Shown here piece after piece: positions 7,422 to 12,854 of a stretch of 12,854 nucleotides of DNA. Both the position numbers and the translations under genes were made by a program. The DNA comes from CAZTBB01 sp964611755 (GTDB lineage Bacteria > Pseudomonadota > Alphaproteobacteria > Micavibrionales > Micavibrionaceae). The notes below the pieces were generated by a model, which worked only from the letters and a program-made list of their open reading frames with translations, made no database searches and was not told the DNA's origin. Position 1 is the stretch's first letter. The number at the start of each line of letters is the position of its first letter. The stretch covers positions 1 to 12,854 of the forward strand of contig CAZTBB010000055.1 in assembly GCA_964611755.1 (NCBI GenBank), in the 5' to 3' direction.

Positions 7422-7880
7422 GTGTCAATTAGAGAAGAATTTAATGTTCGATTGAAAGAAGCCCTTAAAAGCAAAGATGAGGTTGCCATTTCAACAGTGC
7501 GTTTGATCATTGCTGCCCTTAAAGATCGTGATATCTCGGCACGTGGTAATGGAAATTCCGAAGGCATTGATGACAATGAAATTTTGTCCATGTTGCAATC
7601 CATGATCAAACAACGTCAGGAATCGGCAAAGACATATTGTGATGCGGGCCGCGAAGAATTAGCCGAGCGCGAAGAATCGGAAATTGAAGTCATTGAGAGC
7701 TTTTTGCCGGAGCAAATGAATGATTCGGATTTAAAAGATGTGATCGGAAAGCTTGTATCAGAAACCGGTGCTGAATCTATCCGTGATATGGGTAAGGTGA
7801 TGGGGGCTCTTAAGGCACAATACGCCGGTCAGGTTGATATGGGTAAGGCCGGTGCTTTTGTAAAAGAGCGTCTGGGCTAA
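7422..7880 (+). CDS. GatB/YqeY domain-containing protein
   Basis: This is a 152-residue, mostly helical protein of the YqeY family, which resembles the tail domain of the GatB amidotransferase subunit. It is often found beside dnaG and rpoD; its precise role is not settled. Family landmarks are the N-terminal LKEALKSKDEVAISTVRLIIAALKD helix pair, the EILSMLQSMIKQRQESA helix and EREESEIEVIESFLPEQM. The closing RDMGKVMGALKAQYAGQVDMGKA block is characteristic. The start is GTG at 7422, chosen because AAGGA lies seven bases upstream. It ends in two in-frame stops (TAA TAG). It converges on the unknown gene with a 5-base gap, and no obvious terminator hairpin is visible there. Full length, nothing broken. 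Confidence 0.95.
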   Translation: MSIREEFNVRLKEALKSKDEVAISTVRLIIAALKDRDISARGNGNSEGIDDNEILSMLQSMIKQRQESAKTYCDAGREELAEREESEIEVIESFLPEQMNDSDLKDVIGKLVSETGAESIRDMGKVMGALKAQYAGQVDMGKAGAFVKERLG

Positions 7881-7885
7881 TAGTT

Positions 7886-8941
7886 TTATCCTAATCTGGG
7901 GAGCGGGCTTTCCCACAAGTCAGGGTTATCAAGAAACCCTTTTTGATTGCTTTCAATCATCTTAAGAGATTGAGCTACATGTTTGCTGTTCGATGCACGC
8001 AACGACAATGCGCGCGTGTAATCATCCTCGCTGCTTAGTGTGATTTCAATGCCGGGAGATGATATTTTGTTTTTAAACGCATCGCTCACAAATTTGCGGT
8101 TTTTCTCGGAGCTAGGCTTATAAGCGGTAATACAGGCCGGGTCAGCAGCAAGGAATGGGTCAACACAGAGCAATGTAGTGTGCGGCAAACGTGCGCTAAT
8201 TGCATCGGCCAGCCTATTGGCAAATTCTAAATCATCCCCAACATTGATGGCGATATCAAAATGGGTGCGCTCATCCCGTGCAATGCCGCGCAAAACGACG
8301 CGGGCTGTTCCAGGGACCGGTTTATTTCCATGTTGATAGTCTTGCTCTGTGGTAATAGCTACGATGTTATGGGGTTCCACCAGAATGTCGCAATTAGCAA
8401 GGCTGTATTTGTTGACGTGAAAATTATCCTCCAAGAGATATTCAGGCAAAATATGATATTTTTGACCAAGATCAATTTCCAATAGTGAAACAAATCCGTG
8501 ATCTTTTGATTTCAGGCGGGATGATAGGTTTTTTAGAACATCCTGCATTTCCTGATCGGAATCAAAATAAGCAATAAGCGGATTTTCATGGCCATGAAAA
8601 TGCAGATGTATTTTTGCATTTGAATGGCTTGTCTCTTCTGTGGCATTGATGGAAAAAATTTCATCAATATTGATTAAATGTTGGCCATACATGCAGGAAA
8701 ATTCAAATGGCTTAACACGTTTTAGATGTTCAAAATATTCAAAGCATTCTTGGAAATATGCATAACAATCTGAACCCGATGTCGGGATGGCGCCGGCTGA
8801 TTCATGGATGCTGTTAAAAAGCCCGTTATCATACATGATGCTGAGCCAGCTATCATTCCCCTCCGATTCAGGATAGAGGCTTGCACACACGATGCCATCG
8901 ATGTCATCAAAGTCGTAATTCTTGCTTTTGCTGTCGGACAT
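7886..8941 (-). CDS. Protein of unknown function with an apparent internal duplication
   Basis: I do not recognise this 351-residue protein. It looks soluble: no signal peptide or membrane segment, many acidic residues and short hydrophobic strands. Residues about 88-143 (NIDEIFSINATEE ... IHLHFHGHENPLIAYF, then a helix ending LKNLSSRL) resemble residues about 185-252 (EPHNIVAITTEQ ... RVVLRGIARDERTHFDI, then a helix ending ADAISARLP). Each copy reads as two or three strands and a helix. The N-terminal segment (about 15-75) may be a third, more diverged copy. The last 100 residues are helical and charged. The start is ATG at 8941, since the longer frame to 9010 would run into the dnaG promoter region. 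The upstream ribosome site is poor, and a TATTAT box lies only 13 bases upstream, so the message may have a very short leader. It sits between yqeY and dnaG on the opposite strand to both. Confidence 0.75.
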   Translation of the reverse strand: MSDSKSKNYDFDDIDGIVCASLYPESEGNDSWLSIMYDNGLFNSIHESAGAIPTSGSDCYAYFQECFEYFEHLKRVKPFEFSCMYGQHLINIDEIFSINATEETSHSNAKIHLHFHGHENPLIAYFDSDQEMQDVLKNLSSRLKSKDHGFVSLLEIDLGQKYHILPEYLLEDNFHVNKYSLANCDILVEPHNIVAITTEQDYQHGNKPVPGTARVVLRGIARDERTHFDIAINVGDDLEFANRLADAISARLPHTTLLCVDPFLAADPACITAYKPSSEKNRKFVSDAFKNKISSPGIEITLSSEDDYTRALSLRASNSKHVAQSLKMIESNQKGFLDNPDLWESPLPRLG

Positions 8942-9026
8942 GTTGTTTTCTATAATATCTAGCTTGTTTTTTATGCAAGAAAAAAATACTCTTGCAGGGA
9001 TAGCAAACACCTATAGATTGATAAGA
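8942..9026. promoter_or_regulatory. Divergent promoter region with a 7-bp dyad, unknown gene / dnaG
   Basis: TGCAAGA (8974-8980) and TCTTGCA (8990-8996) form a perfect inverted repeat with a 9-base AT spacer. Each half presents TCTTGCA facing outwards. About 15-16 bases beyond each half is a -10-like box: TATTAT towards the unknown gene and TATAGA (9012-9017) towards dnaG. The half-sites therefore could be back-to-back -35 elements, or an operator between the two promoters. The start codons are nearly equidistant, about 30 and 32 bases away. Both genes lack a good ribosome site. Confidence 0.45.
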
Positions 9027-10880
9027 ATGTCCATACCTCCGCGCTTTTTGGATGAAATCCGTAATCGTGTCACCCTGTCCGATATTGTTGGACAGCGAGT
9101 GAAGTTGACGCGCGCAGGAAGGGAATTTAAGGGCTGTTGCCCATTTCATAATGAAAAGACTCCATCCTTCTATGTGAATGACGACAAGCAATTTTATCAC
9201 TGTTTTGGCTGTGGTGCTCATGGGGATGTGATTGGCTTTGTGATTGAGCATGATAACCTTCCTTTTCCGGAAGCCGTTGAGAGTTTGGCATCAATTGCCG
9301 GCTTGGAAGTGCCACAGCAATCCCCCCAAGCGATTCAAAAGGCTAAGGAAGAAAAAAGTCTTTATTCTCTGATGGAGGATGCTGCGCAGTTTTTTGTTCA
9401 AAATCTGCAGTCAAAATCTAATCAAGAAGCCCTTAAATATGTTCTTGATCGTGGTATTTCCCAGGAAACACTTAGCGCCTTTCATATTGGTTTTGCGCCG
9501 GCCGATGGCCAAGTATTACGCCAGTATCTGAAGGAAAAGGGCTATCATGACAAGCAGATGATTGAGGCCGGAGTTGTGCGCCCATCTACAAAAGGCGGTG
9601 AGCCTTATGCATTTTTCAGAGAGCGGGTGATGTTCCCTGTCGCCGATCGCCGTGGTCGTATTGTGGCCTTTGGTGGCCGTATTTTGCCGGAGCATCTTCG
9701 TCCCCCACAGCGCGGTGATTTCAAGCCGCCAAAATATATCAATTCCTCGGATACGGTTCTCTTCGATAAAGGGCGTGTGCTTTACGGTGAATCGCATGCA
9801 CGCCAAGCGGCTGCGGATAATGAGAAAATTATCGTGGTGGAGGGCTATCTTGATGTGATTGCCGCCAATCAATATGGCATCAAGGGGGCCGTGGCTCCGA
9901 TGGGGACAGCGTTAACCGAAGATCAAATTGCCAAGCTTTGGAAAATGATCCCGACTCAAGAAAAGGTTCCTTATCTATGTTTTGATGGTGATAACGCAGG
10001 CCGCAGAGCCGCAGAGAGAGCCGCGGAGCGTATTTTGCCATTGTTGAAGCCGGATCATAGCGCCCGCATTGCCTTCTTGCCGCAAGGCGAGGACCCAGAC
10101 AGCCTATTGCGTGGCTCCGGGCGCAAAGCATTTGAGGATGTTCTGGCTGGTTCAATATCGTTGTTTGATTTTCTATGGATGAGCAATAGCGCCGGGCGTG
10201 ATTTTTCTGCGCCGGAGGCACGGGCAGGGCTGAGTAAGCTTATGGAAGAGAAAATCAAGATGATTGCTGATTTTGATGTCCAAAAATTTTACATGCAATC
10301 GCTACGTGAGAAAATTTCGGAAACATTCTTCACGCGAAAGAACAATCAGAATTACCGCACAAGACAGAGTGGGGCTTATGGCCGTTCATCGCCAAGTCTA
10401 CAGAGCTCGGCCATGAAGCTGCGCGCTCCGGCAAACCAGTCTAAGGTATTGAATTTGCGCATTTTAGTGGCCTCGCTCATCAACCATCCTCATATTTTTG
10501 GTGCTGTAGAAGAAGATTTTGCACAGCTCTCATTTCCGGATAAGCGCATGGATGATTTGCGCCAATCTATCATTGAGGCTCTTTGTGAGCGCCCTGAGCT
10601 TGACAGAGAAGGGCTTGTGACCTATCTCAAAGAGCATGGGTTTGCAAAAGAATTAGATGACATTCTGTGCGAATCTGTTTACATACATGCTGGTTTTGCT
10701 TCGCCGCTCGCCAAGCAAGAGGACATTCTTTCAAAATGGCAATCAGTCCTACAGGCCTTCAGGGCCAAATATATGGAGCAGGAAGTAAAAGCAGGCTGGA
10801 GAGAAGCCTTTGATTCATCGAGTGAAGAGGGCGAGGAGCGCTTGCGCGAAACGCTGCGTTCGCAATCCGGTGAAGCTTAA
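9027..10880 (+). CDS. dnaG: DNA primase DnaG
   Basis: DnaG synthesises RNA primers at the replication fork and is recruited by the DnaB helicase. The 617-residue protein is a normal size. The N-terminal CHC2 zinc-binding domain has CPFH...YHCFGC with ligands Cys38, His41, Cys59 and Cys62. The catalytic core follows, with FRERVMFPVADRRGRIVAFGGR near 197-218. The TOPRIM fold has VVEGYLDVIAA (catalytic Glu272), the acidic cluster FDGDNAGRRAAERA near 319-332 and GEDPDSL near 354-360. After a low-complexity linker (about 435-470) comes the less conserved helical DnaB-interaction domain. The start is ATG at 9027 (MSIPPRFLDEIRNR is the usual beginning). The open frame extends back to 8922, but that part would overlap the divergent promoter and is not primase-like. 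The ribosome site is weak. rpoD follows after 157 bases. Confidence 0.97.
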   Translation: MSIPPRFLDEIRNRVTLSDIVGQRVKLTRAGREFKGCCPFHNEKTPSFYVNDDKQFYHCFGCGAHGDVIGFVIEHDNLPFPEAVESLASIAGLEVPQQSPQAIQKAKEEKSLYSLMEDAAQFFVQNLQSKSNQEALKYVLDRGISQETLSAFHIGFAPADGQVLRQYLKEKGYHDKQMIEAGVVRPSTKGGEPYAFFRERVMFPVADRRGRIVAFGGRILPEHLRPPQRGDFKPPKYINSSDTVLFDKGRVLYGESHARQAAADNEKIIVVEGYLDVIAANQYGIKGAVAPMGTALTEDQIAKLWKMIPTQEKVPYLCFDGDNAGRRAAERAAERILPLLKPDHSARIAFLPQGEDPDSLLRGSGRKAFEDVLAGSISLFDFLWMSNSAGRDFSAPEARAGLSKLMEEKIKMIADFDVQKFYMQSLREKISETFFTRKNNQNYRTRQSGAYGRSSPSLQSSAMKLRAPANQSKVLNLRILVASLINHPHIFGAVEEDFAQLSFPDKRMDDLRQSIIEALCERPELDREGLVTYLKEHGFAKELDDILCESVYIHAGFASPLAKQEDILSKWQSVLQAFRAKYMEQEVKAGWREAFDSSSEEGEERLRETLRSQSGEA

Positions 10881-11037
10881 GCTTTTTTATAGCATGTAGC
10901 AGAAAGTGATAAGGCTCCAAACTTATACCATGGAAACATGGATATTATTGGTTTAGGTCTTTGATTTTCTTGAAATTTTGATTAAATATTAGATTGGACT
11001 GATTGTAATGAGCCCTAAATCAACTAGGAACTTGGCT
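10881..11037 (+). promoter_or_regulatory. dnaG-rpoD intergenic region, probable rpoD promoter
   Basis: The gap holds no gene. Just after the dnaG stop is AAGC-TTAA-GCTT followed by a T-run, a very short stem that could act as a weak terminator. At 10928-10941, CCATG and CATGG flank a GAAA tetraloop, a small stable hairpin without a T-tract. From about 10955 the sequence becomes AT-rich, with overlapping TTGATT and TTGAAA -35-like words and AAATAT-type -10 words. An rpoD promoter here is likely but its exact site cannot be fixed by eye. AGGAA at 11026-11030 is the ribosome site for the GTG start. Confidence 0.4.
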
Positions 11038-12854
11038 GTGAGCGACAAAAATACAGAAGAACAACAAGAATCATCATCAAATACATTGGCATCCATTGTC
11101 AAAAAATTGACAGCAAAAGCTAAATCGCAAGGCTATATCACGCTGGATGATTTTAATAAGGCTTTGCCTGCGGAGGAATATTCCTCGGAGCAGATTGAAG
11201 ATGCTATGGCAACACTCTCTGATATGGGGACACAAATTGTTGAGAGTGAAGATGATGTTAGCGAAGAAGAAACATCGAATGATAATGAGGGCGAGGGCAA
11301 TGAATCCGCCGGTGGTAACATCTCTGATGATGATACGGGTCGTACAGATGATCCTGTTCGCATGTATTTGCGTGAGATGGGTGCGGTTGAGCTTTTATCC
11401 CGCGAAGGTGAGATTGCGATTGCCAAGCGCATTGAGGCTGGCCGTGAATTGATGATTGGCGGGATGTGTGAAAGCCCGCTTGCGATTGAATCCATTATTG
11501 CATGGTATGACGCTCTCCAGAAAGGCGATATTTTACTGCGTGAAGTGATCGACCTGGATGCGACTTACAATGATGATCCGGAAGATGCCACGGCTGAGGG
11601 CGCTGAAGGGGACGATTCTAATCTTGATGATCTTGATGATGATAAAGAAAAAGACGGCGAAGAGGGGGCTGATGGCGAAGACGGCCCCAGTGAGGAAGAG
11701 GAGGATGAAAACAACCTCTCCCTAGCCGCTATGGAAGAGGAGCTTGCGCCTCAGGTCTACGAAGTTTTTGGCAATATCCAGAAAACTTACAAGAAGATGC
11801 AAAAGGTTCAGCAAGAGCGTCTCGATGCCTTGCAAAAGGGTAAAGAGCCGACAGATGCAGTGAACAAGAAATACGCCAAGATTAAAGAAGATATGGTTGA
11901 GTTGATGAACTCTGTTCAGCTCAATAATGCGCGTATTGAACAGCTTATCGATCGCCTCTATTCCATGAACCGTGAGCTTGTGAGCATTGAGGGTAAGATG
12001 CTGCGCATGGCCACAGATAGTGGCGTGAAGCGCGAAGAGTTCATGGAGGAATATTTTGGTAATGAGTTGGATCCGAAATGGATGGCGCGTGTATCCAAGC
12101 TTAAATCAAAGGGCTGGGATAAATTTGCAGAGAAGCATGGTGATAAAGTCGATGAAATGCGTGAGCAAATCGCTGCCATCTCCGATGAGGCTATGCTGCC
12201 CGTAAAAGAATGGCGCCGTATTATCGGTACTGTCCAAAAAGGTGAGAAAGAAGCCGCACGTGCCAAGAAGGAAATGGTCGAGGCCAACCTCCGTCTTGTT
12301 ATTTCGATCGCCAAGAAATACACCAATCGTGGGCTTCAATTCCTGGATCTGATCCAAGAAGGGAATATTGGTTTGATGAAAGCGGTTGATAAATTTGAAT
12401 ATCGCCGTGGTTATAAATTCTCAACCTATGCCACATGGTGGATCCGTCAGGCTATTACGCGTTCCATCGCCGATCAGGCGCGTACGATCCGTATTCCGGT
12501 GCATATGATCGAGACGATCAACAAGCTTGTGCGGACATCGCGCCAGATGATCCATGAAATTGGCCGTGAGCCAACGCCGGAAGAGCTGGCGGAACGTCTG
12601 CATATGCCTTTGGAGAAGGTGCGCAAGGTTCTGAAAATCGCAAAAGAGCCTGTTTCACTCGAAACACCGATTGGCGATGAGGAAGATTCATCATTGGGTG
12701 ATTTCATTGAGGACAAGAATGCCATTCTCCCTGTCGAAAGCGCTATTCACTCGAACTTGCGTGAGACAACAACGCGTGTATTGGCATCCCTAACCCCGCG
12801 TGAAGAGCGCGTCCTGCGTATGCGTTTCGGTATCGGGATGAATACGGACCACAC
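11038..12854 (+). CDS. rpoD: RNA polymerase primary sigma factor RpoD (sigma-70), 3' end outside window
   Basis: This is the housekeeping sigma factor that directs RNA polymerase to -35/-10 promoters. 605 residues are visible and the frame is open at the edge. Region 1.1 (about 15-65) has the KSQGYITLDDFNKALP block. An acidic stretch precedes region 1.2 (DDPVRMYLREMGAVELLSREGE, about 104-125). The non-conserved region follows, with an extreme acidic linker (about 179-226). Region 2 has EANLRLVISIAKKYTNRGLQFLDLIQEGN and KFSTYATWWIRQAITR, which melts and reads the -10 element. Region 3 starts at TIRIPVHMIETINKL. Region 4 begins at LASLTPREERVLRMRFGIG, and the -35-binding helix-turn-helix is cut off. 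I chose GTG at 11038 because AGGAA lies seven bases upstream. An in-frame ATG at 11008 would add ten residues but has no good ribosome site. Confidence 0.97.
   Translation, partial: MSDKNTEEQQESSSNTLASIVKKLTAKAKSQGYITLDDFNKALPAEEYSSEQIEDAMATLSDMGTQIVESEDDVSEEETSNDNEGEGNESAGGNISDDDTGRTDDPVRMYLREMGAVELLSREGEIAIAKRIEAGRELMIGGMCESPLAIESIIAWYDALQKGDILLREVIDLDATYNDDPEDATAEGAEGDDSNLDDLDDDKEKDGEEGADGEDGPSEEEEDENNLSLAAMEEELAPQVYEVFGNIQKTYKKMQKVQQERLDALQKGKEPTDAVNKKYAKIKEDMVELMNSVQLNNARIEQLIDRLYSMNRELVSIEGKMLRMATDSGVKREEFMEEYFGNELDPKWMARVSKLKSKGWDKFAEKHGDKVDEMREQIAAISDEAMLPVKEWRRIIGTVQKGEKEAARAKKEMVEANLRLVISIAKKYTNRGLQFLDLIQEGNIGLMKAVDKFEYRRGYKFSTYATWWIRQAITRSIADQARTIRIPVHMIETINKLVRTSRQMIHEIGREPTPEELAERLHMPLEKVRKVLKIAKEPVSLETPIGDEEDSSLGDFIEDKNAILPVESAIHSNLRETTTRVLASLTPREERVLRMRFGIGMNTDH

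Noticed and set aside
8942..9010. Longer start for the unknown minus-strand gene (23 extra residues)
   Set aside because: It would run through the dyad and -10-like boxes shared with dnaG and has no ribosome site. ATG at 8941 begins a hydrophilic N-terminus.
8922..9026. N-terminal extension of dnaG from an upstream in-frame start (35 extra residues)
   Set aside because: The extension is hydrophobic and not primase-like, and it overlaps the divergent promoter region. The usual DnaG N-terminus starts at 9027.
10928..10941. CCATG-GAAA-CATGG hairpin as the dnaG terminator
   Set aside because: Stem of only 5 bp and no following T-run; kept only as a note on the intergenic region.
11133..12725. 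Minus-strand and frame-shifted open frames inside rpoD
   Set aside because: Shadows of the rpoD coding sequence, rich in Ser/Leu from reverse-complemented acidic codons.

Overview
The window looks like chromosomal backbone from an alphaproteobacterium of moderate GC (upper 40s percent by eye, not computed). The best lineage clue is gene order: carA and carB with greA and an Lrp/AsnC regulator on one side, and a yqeY-dnaG-rpoD run read the opposite way on the other. The RpoD protein is also of alphaproteobacterial style, with region 1.1, a long acidic linker and a standard core. I cannot place it below class.

Layout. Positions 1-320 hold the 3' end of an Lrp/AsnC-type gene (+), which converges on greA (336-809, -). 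A hairpin sits at the junction. carB (924-4226, -), the large subunit of carbamoyl-phosphate synthase, ends at a clear intrinsic terminator (841-863). carA (6160-7332, -), the small subunit, lies about 1.9 kb further along. Two genes interrupt the carA-carB pair: an SbtA-family permease (4376-5374, +) and a beta-class carbonic anhydrase (5369-6082, -). To the right, yqeY (7422-7880, +) converges on an unrecognised 351-residue gene (7886-8941, -). That gene is divergent from dnaG (9027-10880, +). rpoD follows from 11038 and is cut by the window end, lacking roughly the last 40-50 codons.

How the genes work together. Carbamoyl-phosphate synthase makes carbamoyl phosphate for arginine and pyrimidine synthesis from bicarbonate, glutamine and two ATP. 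A probable bicarbonate importer and a carbonic anhydrase lie between its two subunit genes. The carbonic anhydrase is co-oriented with carA and the permease is divergent from carB, so the cluster reads as a bicarbonate supply-and-use locus. This is the most interesting feature of the window, and the functional link is inference. The right half is the replication/transcription module (primase and housekeeping sigma factor), with an unknown gene inserted between yqeY and dnaG.

No RNA genes, insertion sequences, CRISPR arrays or phage genes were seen. Intergenic gaps are short. The only non-coding stretches over about 100 bases are 810-923, 4227-4375 and 10881-11037.
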